A DNA stretch of 64,000 nt, from the NCBI GenBank assembly GCA_050250665.1, contig JBFWOF010000009.1, forward strand, positions 62,001 to 126,000, given 5' to 3'. Position 1 is the first letter of the stretch; every line of letters begins with the position of its first letter. The notes under the pieces were generated by a model. The model searched no databases and was not told where the DNA came from. It worked only from the letters and a program-made list of their open reading frames with translations. Positions 1 through 8,969 of the stretch are shown one piece after another. A program made the translations under genes and the position numbers. Origin of the DNA: JADKFD01 sp050250665 (GTDB lineage: Bacteria > Pseudomonadota > Gammaproteobacteria > Xanthomonadales > SZUA-5).

Positions 1-2751
1 CAGATTGCCGATGGCACCGTAGAGTTCGACCGGCACATTGGCTGCAGGCGTTGCGCCCAGCCTGACCGTGCCCTGCACCGTGGCCGCGAGATCCAGCGCG
101 AAGTCGATGCTGCCGGTTGTTGCCGTGCCCGAAACCACCACGGCGCTTCCATCCAGCGGATTGCAGAAGGGATCGCAAACGATGTTGTTATAGACCTCGT
201 CGAGGAAACCCAGGGCATTGGTGGTGGTGACAAAGTAGTTGCCTGGCGAGAGGCCGTACACCTCGTAGCTGCCACCGATAACGCTCTTGGCCACGCCAGA
301 AAGCCTCCCGGCGCTGTTGTAGACCTTGATGTCGACACCGGCAATCGGCGCACCGCCGCTGCTGGCAGTAACCTGCCCCGAGATGCTGCCGCCCTTGACC
401 AGCGGGAAGTCGATGCCGGTGGTATCGACGCCGGTGACGGTAAATCCGGTGCCGGTGGTGATGCCGCAACTGCCGTAGGGGCAAGCCAGGCCGTTGTAGG
501 CCTGATCGACATAGCCGAAGCCGAAGCTGAAGTTGTTGCGCAGCAGGAAGGTGGATGCGTACAGCGTGGTGCCGGCAGTAAAGCCGGTCCGGGAATAGTA
601 ATTGCCGGCGCGGTCAACCTGCGCGAATCCAGCATAGTTGTCGAGCGTGTTGTTGAAACCGATGCCGCCGCAGCCACCGAGGCCCGGCGCGGGGTCATAA
701 GCGCGGCAATCCGGCGGATTGCCGGCGTCGCTGACCGTGCCGCGAACCAGCGCTCCGCGCGGCATGATCACGTCGATGGTGGACAGCGTGCTGCCGGTAG
801 TGGCGAACAGCGGTGGCAACACCGATTGATCGCAACCGCCGCGCGGACAGGGCGTGCCGCCAAAGGCGGTGTCGACAAAGCCGATCGCCGAGGTGCTGGC
901 AAAGACGCCCTTGTAGATACCCGGCGCCAGTCCGGTGGCGGTGTAGGAGCAGGCGACCGGTGTAGACGTGGTCGGCGCAGTGCAATTCAGGAAGGCCGCC
1001 TGCGCGTAGGTGCTGCTGCCGTTGAACAATTCGATGCGCATGCGATTGCGCAAGGCCGGAGCGCCAGTCAGTCCATCGGTGATGCTGCCGGTGATGGTGC
1101 CGCCGCGCTGCAGACTGAAATTGACCGTGGCGCTGCTGCCGGGGCCAGATGCGGTGATCGTGACTGGGGTGCCGAATTCGTCGCATCCCAAGGTCGGGCA
1201 TACCACGTTGCCGTTGTAGGTCAGCACATAGTTGGCGCCTCGGGCATCGGCGCTGATGTAGTAAACACCGGGCGGAATGCCGCGAATGGTGTAGTTGCCG
1301 CCGGCATCGGTATAGCCGGACCCTGCGCCACCGATGGCGCGGTTGTAGACGCCGATGGACACATTCTCAAGGGGTGTGCCCGTGCCGCTTTCCAGCACCT
1401 GACCGCTGATGGTGCCGAGAATCGGCAGCGTGATCTGAGGTAGCGTCTGCGGCGTGCCGGCGACGACGGTGATTGGCGCGCTGGCACTCAGCGGCTCGCA
1501 GATCGCACCCGGGCAGGAGGTATTGGGGAAGGCCACGCGCCCGTGGCTGCTGGAAACCGGCATGAAGCTCACCGGATCGGTGCTGGGGGGGCCGGCCAGC
1601 AGTCGGTAGGAGCCGGTCCGGAGCTTGGGAAAACTGAAGTTGCCGCTGGCATCGGCCTGGGCCGAGGTCACGGTGTAGAAATCGTCCGAATACAGCGAGA
1701 TCTCGGCGAAGGGCACGACCGCGCCGCCACTGTCGTTGACATTGCCGCTCAGCGAGGCGGCCGGCTGCAGCGCGAAATTGGTGGCGCTGACGCTGGCGCC
1801 TGCCGCTACCGTGACCAGCGTGGAAGGCACAAAGGAGCAGTCATCCGCGTTGCAGGGTACGTTGCCCAGCGCCGCAGCCATCAGTCCGCTGGGCGCATAG
1901 GCCTCGGCATAGACCCGGTAGGTGCCGGGCGGCAAGCCGCTAATCGAATAGCTGCCGTCAACTGCAATAATGGAGCTGCCACTGGTGAAGCCGTCGGTGC
2001 GCACGGCACGGACATAACCGTCGGTGGCCGGCGCGCTGTCGCTGGCGCGTGTCACCGTGCCGCTGATGCCCGCGCCCGCCGCCAGCTGAAAGTCGATGCC
2101 GCTGACCGGAGTCCCGCCCAGCAGGGGGATCACGGTGCCGAAATAGCCTGGACAATCAAAGCCGTTGTCGCAATCCAGTCCGTCGTAGACCTTGATCCTG
2201 TAGCCAGTGCCGGAGGCCGGCAGGGTAGCGCTCGTTCCCTGTGCGCGAACCAGATAGTTTCCGGGCGGCAAGGTCAGCGTGTAGTGGCCACTGGCATCGG
2301 TATTGACCGCAGACACGACGCCCGAACCACCGACCGATATGCCCAGGCTGAACTCAAAGGCGCGCACCAGCACATTCTGCAGCGGTGCGCCGCCGGCCAT
2401 GGCGGTCACGGTGCCCGAGATCGTGGTCAGGGCCGCAGGCGCGCGCGTATCCACCGTGACTTCCATCGGAATCGATTCAAGCTTTTCGCGTGCCTGCTGC
2501 AGGCGGATCTGGCTGGCAGGGCTCAACCTGATCTGACCACGCTCGGCGGCCAGTTCCATCTTGGCAATCTCGTCGAACTGCCGGTCTATCAGGAGCCGCT
2601 GTCCGTGGCTGCCAGTGCTGCGCTGAGATGTTTGTTCCGCCTGACGCAGAAGTCGTGCCGCGCCGAAATCGTCGGCCATCTGGGCCGCTATCGGGGTACA
2701 AGCGCATGCGAGCCCTAGCAGCAAGCTGAGGGACTTGAGGAATCTGAGCAT
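1..2751 (-). CDS. Secreted protein of tandem carboxypeptidase-regulatory-like (beta-sandwich) repeats, C-terminus cut by window edge
   Basis: The frame is open from an ATG at 2751 to base 1 (917 codons) with no stop, so the C-terminus lies outside the window. The N-terminus (MLRFLKSLSLLLGLACA) is a signal peptide. About 100 mixed residues follow, then at least seven repeats of 90-110 residues of the CarboxypepD_reg/SdrD-B type, each opening with I-S-G-T/Q-V and carrying Y-T/S-I/L-x-x-L-P-P-G-x-Y. Every repeat adds a cysteine pair spaced 3-5 residues (for example CPTLGC, CPYGSC, CDPFC), usually just after a Y/F-N-G-like motif. Such folds serve as stalks or adhesive domains of secreted proteins; a surface or extracellular role is inferred. 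It is transcribed divergently from the 2963 gene across about 210 bases. No catalytic domain is seen in the visible part. Confidence 0.85.
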   Translation of the reverse strand, partial: MLRFLKSLSLLLGLACACTPIAAQMADDFGAARLLRQAEQTSQRSTGSHGQRLLIDRQFDEIAKMELAAERGQIRLSPASQIRLQQAREKLESIPMEVTVDTRAPAALTTISGTVTAMAGGAPLQNVLVRAFEFSLGISVGGSGVVSAVNTDASGHYTLTLPPGNYLVRAQGTSATLPASGTGYRIKVYDGLDCDNGFDCPGYFGTVIPLLGGTPVSGIDFQLAAGAGISGTVTRASDSAPATDGYVRAVRTDGFTSGSSIIAVDGSYSISGLPPGTYRVYAEAYAPSGLMAAALGNVPCNADDCSFVPSTLVTVAAGASVSATNFALQPAASLSGNVNDSGGAVVPFAEISLYSDDFYTVTSAQADASGNFSFPKLRTGSYRLLAGPPSTDPVSFMPVSSSHGRVAFPNTSCPGAICEPLSASAPITVVAGTPQTLPQITLPILGTISGQVLESGTGTPLENVSIGVYNRAIGGAGSGYTDAGGNYTIRGIPPGVYYISADARGANYVLTYNGNVVCPTLGCDEFGTPVTITASGPGSSATVNFSLQRGGTITGSITDGLTGAPALRNRMRIELFNGSSTYAQAAFLNCTAPTTSTPVACSYTATGLAPGIYKGVFASTSAIGFVDTAFGGTPCPRGGCDQSVLPPLFATTGSTLSTIDVIMPRGALVRGTVSDAGNPPDCRAYDPAPGLGGCGGIGFNNTLDNYAGFAQVDRAGNYYSRTGFTAGTTLYASTFLLRNNFSFGFGYVDQAYNGLACPYGSCGITTGTGFTVTGVDTTGIDFPLVKGGSISGQVTASSGGAPIAGVDIKVYNSAGRLSGVAKSVIGGSYEVYGLSPGNYFVTTTNALGFLDEVYNNIVCDPFCNPLDGSAVVVSGTATTGSIDFALDLAATVQGTVRLGATPAANVPVELYGAIGNL

Positions 2752-2962
2752 GGAAGGTCCTTTATCTACGGGCCAACGCTGGCCATATGACGCCGCCGCG
2801 AAGAATCCATCCCGGACACGGGGAGCGGCGTTGTTCGCGATTCTATGCGTACAGTGCGTAACGAGTGTGAGAGGTAATCGAGGCCACTCAAGTGTTGATG
2901 CGATCTGTCCGCGACGGAGAGCGACGAGGAGCGCGGCGATCTGGTCAGCATCAAGTTACAAT

Positions 2963-5419
2963 ATGAAACGCAAATCCAGTCGCAGGCATCTGATGCAAGC
3001 TTTCGCGCGCTTCTCACGATGGATCGCTCACCCGACACGCCGTGCAGACCGGGCAGGGTTGATCCTTGTACTGCTGGGTCTGTGCGCGATTTCCGGGCCA
3101 CTGTCGGCGGGGGTTCCCGGCCTGGTCACTGACTGGAATGCCGGTTTCGTCGACAATGCCGGGCCGAATGGCGCCGTTGGCGCTTTCGCCGTATGGGACG
3201 ATGGCAGCGGCGAGGCACTGTACGCAGGGGGCAGAAGCAGTTCAAATACTCGCGGATTCCGGGCGGCTGGCGGAACCTCGTTGAATTTCATCGGTCGCTG
3301 GAACGGGAGCGGCTGGTCGGCGCTCGGATCGGGTTTGAACGGCCCGGTGTCCGCGATGGTGGCGTTTGGCGATGAGCTCGTTGTAGCTGGATCATTTACG
3401 CAAGCCGGCGGCGTGGCCGTGAATGGCATCGCACGCTGGAATGGGCAGCGCTGGGCCGGATTCGATTCCCGGCTGAGTTCGCCCGGAGCCATTGTCGTGA
3501 TTCAGGGCTCCTTGGTAGCCGCAGGCGTGTTGCTGCGCCCGGATGGTGGCACTGACTTCGCCGTGGTCAGGCTGAACGCGAGTCAGTGGGAAGAACTCGG
3601 AACGGGCTTCGACTCGGTGATCAGTGCCCTCGTCGAACACAATGGACAATTGGTTGCCGCGGGCAATTTCGTATTCATTGCCGGGCAGCGGGTGAACCAC
3701 ATTGCTCGATGGACGGGCAGCGGCTGGGAGTCCATTGGGCCCGGCGTGAGCGGCCATGTGATGAAGTTGACCGTACACCAGGGCGAACTCATCGCCGGCG
3801 GACCGTTCCAACTTGTGACCGGCAGCAGTTCCTATCGCGTCGCCCGATGGAATGGCATCTCCTGGACCGCGGTTGGCAGCACCACGGGCCTGCTGCAGAG
3901 CTTGATGTCTTTCAATGGCGAGCTTTACGCCGGCATGGGCGCAGCGCTGGGGAACCTCGCACGATTCGATGGTACGCAATGGGTGGCAGCGGGAGGCGGC
4001 GCCAATGGCAGCATCCATGTCATGTTTCCCCATGCCGGAATGCTTTTTCTGGGCGGCAGTTTCAGCCGGGTAGGAGATGTGGCGGCGAGTTTTGCCGCCA
4101 GCTGGGATGGGAATGTCTGGCAGTCCTTCGGCGCGGGCATTGATGCACAGGCATTCGATATGGTCGAGCATGACGGCGGACTGATTGCCGCGGGGCGGTT
4201 TCGAAATGCCAGTGACGGCAACGTGGACTATGTCGCGCGTTGGGACGGTAATGGCTGGTTGCCATTGGGACCGGGTCGGCCTGGTGAGGTCAACGCACTT
4301 GCCGTGTACAACAGTCAGGTCATCGCTGCAGGCGCCAATCCGGGCATCTCGAATCATCAGATCGCCATCTGGGATGGTCAGAGCTGGACTCCGATCGGCG
4401 ATACTGTCGATGGGCCTGTGTACGATCTGGCGGTTCATCAGGGGCTATTGGTGGCCGCGGGCAACTTCACTCAGATAAGCGGTGTTGCGGCCTCGAAAAT
4501 TGCGCGATGGACAGGGTCGGTCTGGGAGCCCCTCGGTGATGTGCCGCTTTACGACGTGCGCGTGTTGGTGGACTTCGGCCCGGATCTCGTCGCCGCTGGC
4601 CAGGGGCTGCAGAATGGCGTAGCCGTCGCCCGCTGGAATGGCCAGGACTGGTCATTGATGGGCAGCGAGTTGATGGGCTGGGTGGCGACTCTGGCGGTCC
4701 ACAACGGTCAGCTGTACAGCGGCGGAGACGGCAGTGCACCGAGCAATCTGGCCGGCGGTGTTCATCGCTGGGATGGTCGGAACTGGGTATCTCTCAACTG
4801 CTGCGCTGGCGCCAGGGTCTTTGCCCTGACCAGTTTTGGCGGTGAACTGATTGCGTCGGCTGCGGCTGCTGATGGTCGCAATCCCCAGGTCATTCGCTGG
4901 AATGGAAGCGGATGGGCAAGTTTCGGCAGCGAATTCGATTTTGTTCCGATCGGGCTGTATCCGTATGGCGGCCAACTGTTGGCCACGGGCTTGTTTTCCC
5001 GCGTCGGCGACGTCGTCTCGCCCTACATTGCCGCCTATGGCCCAGCGCAATCCACGACCACCGAAATCACCCAGAGCTCGCCGACTCCATCGGCTCCGGG
5101 CGAGGCCGTGCAGATCACGGTGGAAGTGCATGCGCTGAATGCGCCCGTGGTTGGTCATGTGACCCTGACCGGTGCACCGGGTGGCTCCTGTTCTGACCTG
5201 ACACTGACACCGCTCAGCGCGACGACATCGCAGGCGGAGTGCACGATGCAATGGAACACCGCCTGCCCGCGCAGCGTGGTCGCGCGCTATGTCGGCGGCA
5301 ATGACGGCACCACCGTTTGGCAGCCGAGTACATCGAACGCCTTTGTGCACCGGGTCGAGGGTGGTCCGGAATGCGCGACCGTTCCCATGTTTGCAGATGG
5401 CTTCGAGGAACCGCTGTAG
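2963..5419 (+). CDS. Secreted WD/Kelch-like repeat protein with Ig-like C-terminal domain and FADGFE tail
   Basis: The frame extends further upstream, but ATG 2963 (or 2993) places a basic stretch and a hydrophobic signal segment (LILVLLGLCAISGPLSA) at the N-terminus. That gives 818 residues. Most of the protein is about 13 imperfect repeats of 45-50 residues built around G-x-L-x-A-A-G-x-F, then I-A-R-W-N-G-x-x-W-x-x-L-G. This resembles the Rax2/cortical-marker or delta-60-type propeller repeats of secreted proteins. Residues from about 700 form an Ig-like domain (TTTEITQSSPTPSAPGE onward) with cysteine pairs. The last residues are MFADGFEEPL. Similar D-G-F-E tails are, from memory, seen on exported proteins of this bacterial group; a sorting role is inference. 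Function is unknown; binding or structural is likeliest. Confidence 0.82.
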   Translation: MKRKSSRRHLMQAFARFSRWIAHPTRRADRAGLILVLLGLCAISGPLSAGVPGLVTDWNAGFVDNAGPNGAVGAFAVWDDGSGEALYAGGRSSSNTRGFRAAGGTSLNFIGRWNGSGWSALGSGLNGPVSAMVAFGDELVVAGSFTQAGGVAVNGIARWNGQRWAGFDSRLSSPGAIVVIQGSLVAAGVLLRPDGGTDFAVVRLNASQWEELGTGFDSVISALVEHNGQLVAAGNFVFIAGQRVNHIARWTGSGWESIGPGVSGHVMKLTVHQGELIAGGPFQLVTGSSSYRVARWNGISWTAVGSTTGLLQSLMSFNGELYAGMGAALGNLARFDGTQWVAAGGGANGSIHVMFPHAGMLFLGGSFSRVGDVAASFAASWDGNVWQSFGAGIDAQAFDMVEHDGGLIAAGRFRNASDGNVDYVARWDGNGWLPLGPGRPGEVNALAVYNSQVIAAGANPGISNHQIAIWDGQSWTPIGDTVDGPVYDLAVHQGLLVAAGNFTQISGVAASKIARWTGSVWEPLGDVPLYDVRVLVDFGPDLVAAGQGLQNGVAVARWNGQDWSLMGSELMGWVATLAVHNGQLYSGGDGSAPSNLAGGVHRWDGRNWVSLNCCAGARVFALTSFGGELIASAAAADGRNPQVIRWNGSGWASFGSEFDFVPIGLYPYGGQLLATGLFSRVGDVVSPYIAAYGPAQSTTTEITQSSPTPSAPGEAVQITVEVHALNAPVVGHVTLTGAPGGSCSDLTLTPLSATTSQAECTMQWNTACPRSVVARYVGGNDGTTVWQPSTSNAFVHRVEGGPECATVPMFADGFEEPL

Positions 5420-5533
5420 GGATACATAGGCAGGAATCCTGTCTCGCGGCACCTGCAAAGCTGCATCGAGTTATCACCCTGCGTTTGCGCCCGTGTCTCG
5501 GGAACCGATGCTTGCCCCGACACAGGCAGATGA

Positions 5534-7438
5534 TCAGCGCTCCGCGGGCCCATAGTGGCGCCGCGCGAAAGCCTGGGCGAAGCCGAGCAGATCGGGCAGG
5601 GTGGCTACCGGGCTGATCAGCCAGCCCTGTTCCTCGCGGGCGCGCGCCAGCCAGCCGAAAGCGCCGGCCTGCCAGTTGTTGCGGGTCTGGACGCGATCCC
5701 AGTTGCCGGGGATGTTCAGGGCGAGGGTGCCGCCGCCGGCCGCCTGCTTGAGGGCCTTGGCGCAGACCTCGATGCCTGGCGTGCCGCGCTCGTCGGGTGA
5801 GTCGAACATGGTCGAGGCACCGTCGTCGGAGACCACCAGAATGTGGGTTGGATGCCTCAGTTTCACCCGACCGGCATGGGTTTCGCGCAGCGTCGGCAGC
5901 GGGAACTGGGTGCCGCCGCCGTAGTAGCCGGTGAGCACGCGCAGACAGTCCTCGGCCGAGCGCACGAAACCCTTCGTGCTGGTGACTTCGCGCCGGCTTG
6001 CCCAGAGCGTGACTTGCACCGAGGCACCGGCGCGCAGGGCCGACAGACAGATCACGGCGCCGGCGAGCGCCGGCCACGACAACTGCCGGCGCGGGTCGGG
6101 CATCGATCCGGAACTGTCCACGTAAACGTCCAGATCCAGCGGCCGCGTGGCGCTGTCGAAGCCTGGCTGGGTGCCGTAGCGGCGCTGTACCGTGGTCAAG
6201 CCCGGGATCGGCACCGGGCTGAGCACCAGACTCTCGCGCCAGTCGATCTGGTCGATGGGATCACCGGCCTCCCAGGGATCCAGGCCTTCGGGCAACGGAT
6301 CCTCGCTGTGCTGTGCCGGCAGGCTGGGAAAGGGCACCAGATAGGGTCGCGCGCGCTCGCCGTAATAGCGGATGGCGGCATCCTGGGCGTCCAGGGTCAG
6401 GCCCGCCAGGCGCAGCAATTCGCCGTACTGGAAGGGGTCGCGGGCTTGCCCGGTGCCGGATTTGGCCTTGCTCTGGCCAGGCTCGTCGGCCTTGGCAGCG
6501 CCGGACTCCTCGCCGCCGGCATCGGCCAGCGCGTCATCGGCCCCCGGGTGCCGAAGGTCCTCGAACTCCTCCGGATCCATCTCGGTCATGCCCTCGGGCT
6601 GACCTCCGCGACCGGCGTCCTTGGTGTCCATCAGCGTCTGCAGGCGCTCGCCGGCCTTGGCGTCTTCGATCAGATAGGGCAGTACCAGCACGGCGAAACG
6701 GCCAACTCCGGCCAGCCAGTGGCGGGCATGGTGACGCACCAGTCGTGAGGCCAGGCGGGCATCGACTTCGATGTCGAGCGTCTGCGCGCTGGCTGCGTCG
6801 TCAGCGTTGTCCTGGGCAATCCTGGCCGAGGCCTTGCCGCTATGGGATCCGGCAACGGTGGCCGGGCGGCGCTGCTCCCGCGGCGGCAGCGCCTTGCCGC
6901 AGAGGCTGCCGCGCTCCATGCCCCAGAGCAGTTCATAGATGCGCAGATACAGGATCCACAGCTTGCTGGCCTGCCCGCGCTGGTTGCCGCGCACCACCGC
7001 CTGCATCAATTCGGGCATGCGCAGACCGGCGCTGCGCATCAGACGATCGTTGATCAGCAGATCAGTGTAGAGATTGGCGATCATTGGCGCGTGCTGGGTC
7101 ACGGTCGGTAGCGCTGGCAACATCCGCGCCAGCGAGCGGGTGTGATCGGTGATCGAGGCCGGCGCGTAGACGTGATGACCGATCTCGTGCGCCAGCACCT
7201 CGACTGCATAGTCCTCGATCCCCAACTCGCGCACCTGCTGCAGATCGATGACCACGGTCTGGTCCACCAGACGGATCATCGCAAAGCTGCCGGTCAGCCC
7301 CTCCGCCTGAGCGGCCTTGGAAGTGTCCAGCAGCAGCGGCGCCTTCAGCCGGGTGTAGGGACTCCAGGCCGCCAGTGCCGCGGGAAAGGCGGCGGACCAG
7401 GATTCGGCGAGCGTGGGTGGGCGCTCAGCGGCAGTCAT
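5534..7438 (-). CDS. Zincin-like metallopeptidase/VWA-domain protein of a MoxR-VWA unit
   Basis: The start was set at MTAAERPPTL (7438); an in-frame ATG at 7474 would add 12 residues. Of 634 residues, the N-terminal part has the zinc-protease motif HEIGHH at about 84-89, as in the 'putative metallopeptidase' domain found with VWA-like DUF2201 proteins. A variable, acidic linker follows. A C-terminal VWA domain has a complete MIDAS: DSSGS at about 441-445, the threonine of GGGTQF, and an Asp in VVSDDG. It is the last gene of a minus-strand set after a MoxR ATPase (8970) and an unrecognised gene (7721). MoxR-VWA pairs act as chaperone-like or metal-insertion machines in known cases. The substrate here is unknown and protease activity is inferred only from the motif. 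Confidence 0.85.
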   Translation of the reverse strand: MTAAERPPTLAESWSAAFPAALAAWSPYTRLKAPLLLDTSKAAQAEGLTGSFAMIRLVDQTVVIDLQQVRELGIEDYAVEVLAHEIGHHVYAPASITDHTRSLARMLPALPTVTQHAPMIANLYTDLLINDRLMRSAGLRMPELMQAVVRGNQRGQASKLWILYLRIYELLWGMERGSLCGKALPPREQRRPATVAGSHSGKASARIAQDNADDAASAQTLDIEVDARLASRLVRHHARHWLAGVGRFAVLVLPYLIEDAKAGERLQTLMDTKDAGRGGQPEGMTEMDPEEFEDLRHPGADDALADAGGEESGAAKADEPGQSKAKSGTGQARDPFQYGELLRLAGLTLDAQDAAIRYYGERARPYLVPFPSLPAQHSEDPLPEGLDPWEAGDPIDQIDWRESLVLSPVPIPGLTTVQRRYGTQPGFDSATRPLDLDVYVDSSGSMPDPRRQLSWPALAGAVICLSALRAGASVQVTLWASRREVTSTKGFVRSAEDCLRVLTGYYGGGTQFPLPTLRETHAGRVKLRHPTHILVVSDDGASTMFDSPDERGTPGIEVCAKALKQAAGGGTLALNIPGNWDRVQTRNNWQAGAFGWLARAREEQGWLISPVATLPDLLGFAQAFARRHYGPAER

Positions 7439-7487
7439 GGTGAGTCGCGCCCGGCCTTGGGTCGTGGCGGGCACGGAGCCGCTTTTC

Positions 7488-7561
7488 GGAGGGCCGCGCG
7501 CCTGCGCGGCCGCTGTTGATCTTCAGGCCAGGCAAAGCGGCGCCGCAGCGCGGCGCCCTCC
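7488..7561. repeat. Dispersed palindromic element, GGAGGG...CCCTCC family (copy 1)
   Basis: An imperfect inverted repeat running from GGAGGGCCGCGCGCC through GCGGCCGCT to GCGGCGCCCTCC. Near-identical copies are at 17045-17105 and 44262-44340. It sits in the roughly 280-base spacer between the VWA gene start and the end of the upstream gene. Confidence 0.8.
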
Positions 7562-7649
7562 ACAGCAGCGCTGCAGGAAGCGCCGGGGAGCCGCTGCGCG
7601 GCACCCTCGGCCTACGCTCGGGTGAAACAGGGAAAAAGGAGTCCGCGAT

Positions 7650-7684
7650 GTCACGTAGACCGCTGTGCGGCCAACGTGACCTAC
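7650..7684. repeat. Dispersed palindrome, GTCACGTAG...CAACGTGACCTAC family
   Basis: A single short copy of the element whose arms read GTAGGTCACGTTG and GTCACGTAG. It is the same core that builds the tandem arrays at 10616-11299, 13505-13694 and 26661-26930. Confidence 0.75.
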
Positions 7685-7720
7685 AAAGGCGCCGGTGACC
7701 TGCGCGACGATCCAGACGGG

Positions 7721-8722
7721 TCATCCCAACGCCACCAACGTCGCCGCATGCGACCAGGCATGCGTGATCACCAGGGTGTCGACGCTGTGCGCTGCGCTGG
7801 TGATGGCGCCGCGGTCTTCGAAGGCGAAACTGCAGCCGGGGCCGATCAGCGTGCCGCCCTCGATGCGCCATCCCTCGGGCAAGCGCTGCGCCGCCAGCAA
7901 CTGTCCATCGCCATGGGCCTGGACATTGGCACCGTAGGCATCGGCATAGAGACTGAAGCGCGCGCTGCCCGAATCGAGCAGCAGTTCGCCGCCGATCTCA
8001 CCGGCCAGCGGTGGTTCTTCGAAGCGCCCACCGAAGCCGACGAAGGCGCCGACCTGGCCGACGATCCTCGGTGCTGCACTTGTATCGGGCTGGTCCGGTC
8101 GGTACCAGCGCTCGGCGTGCAATCGCACCAGCATGCTCTCGTGCCAGTTCTCGGGCGCCACGCCGAGGGCCAGGGCCAGCAACTCCCGATCCAGCGTGCG
8201 TGCCCGCTCCAGCGCGCTGGATCGATAGTGGGCCAGACCATGGCGCCAGGCCGCGACCTGCCCGGCCCGCAGCAGATCGTCGGGGCTGCGGGCGCGGCTG
8301 GCCAGTTCGGCCAGTTTCAGCAGCCAGTCATCGCCGCCGCCCTGCGCCGACCAGTGGCTCAGCGCATTGGCGATCGAAATGATCAGCGCCTGCGGCTGTT
8401 GTGCCAGCAGGGCCGGTGCATGTTCGGCCAGCAGTTCCCAGCCACTGACCACGCTCGGCGCCCGCCCGCCCGGGCCGATCCAGCGCTGGCCCAGCAGTGC
8501 CAGTGAGGTGTCGTAGAGCGTGTCGACCAGCGCCGGGACCGCACCGGTATCGATGCGCATGACGCGCTCGACGATGGCATTCAACGGCCCCGCGAGCAGC
8601 GCCGAGAACGCCGTCGCATCCAGTCCCGGATAGCGCTGCTGGGCCAGTGCAAAACGCCGATTGAACTCGGAGCGACCGCCGCGCAGCACGTTGGTGAAGG
8701 ACGGGCACAGGGTCACGAGCAT
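7721..8722 (-). CDS. Unrecognised protein encoded between MoxR ATPase and metallopeptidase-VWA genes
   Basis: The start is ATG 8722 (MLVTLCPSFTNVLRGGRSEF); the frame is open further upstream, but that part is low-complexity proline translated from a G-tract. The product is 333 residues and no family is recognised. The first two thirds look helical, rich in Ala and Leu, with conserved-looking Trp residues (ALSHWSAQGG, AAWRHGLAHY, WHESMLVRLHAERWYRP). The last 90 residues look beta-rich (FSLYADAYGANVQAHGDG). No signal peptide or membrane segment is seen. Same-strand placement between a MoxR ATPase and a VWA protein suggests the third part of the same machine, perhaps an adaptor. That is inference from position only. 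Confidence 0.75.
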   Translation of the reverse strand: MLVTLCPSFTNVLRGGRSEFNRRFALAQQRYPGLDATAFSALLAGPLNAIVERVMRIDTGAVPALVDTLYDTSLALLGQRWIGPGGRAPSVVSGWELLAEHAPALLAQQPQALIISIANALSHWSAQGGGDDWLLKLAELASRARSPDDLLRAGQVAAWRHGLAHYRSSALERARTLDRELLALALGVAPENWHESMLVRLHAERWYRPDQPDTSAAPRIVGQVGAFVGFGGRFEEPPLAGEIGGELLLDSGSARFSLYADAYGANVQAHGDGQLLAAQRLPEGWRIEGGTLIGPGCSFAFEDRGAITSAAHSVDTLVITHAWSHAATLVALG

Positions 8723-8770
8723 GCACCTCGGTGGCTGGCTGCCTTGGTGCAGGGCCGGAGCAGGGGGCGG

Positions 8771-8958
8771 AGCGGGGGCAGGGGGCGGGGGGCAGGGGAC
8801 ATGGCTCGGTCGCCTGATGGAATCTGGTCGCGGTGCCGACTTGCTGAAACACTCTGCCGGATGGCCCTCTGCTTGAGCGGAGCGCCGGATCCAATCACGC
8901 CGTTTGGCCCGATCGTGCGGCAAGGCACGTCCCCTGCCCCCCGCCCCCTGCCCCCGCT
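8771..8958. repeat. Perfect 30-bp inverted repeat of G/C tracts between moxR-like gene and the next gene
   Basis: The left arm 8771-8800 (begins AGCGGGGGCAGGGGGCGG) is the exact reverse complement of 8929-8958. The arms lie about 128 bases apart in the spacer between the MoxR stop (8970) and the next start (8722). Both arms are runs of three or more G (or C), so the G-rich strand could form quadruplexes and the arms could pair in RNA. Related G-tracts occur near 10590, 12655 and 13440. Confidence 0.8.
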
Positions 8959-8969
8959 CTGCACCGCCT

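Noticed and set aside
1543..2718. 391-codon plus-strand frame near the left edge
   Set aside because: Antisense to the beta-sandwich repeat protein, whose minus-strand frame runs unbroken from signal peptide to the edge.
3392..4438. A 348-codon minus-strand frame inside the WD/Kelch-like gene
   Set aside because: Translation has no family features; the plus strand shows clear periodic repeats and a signal peptide.
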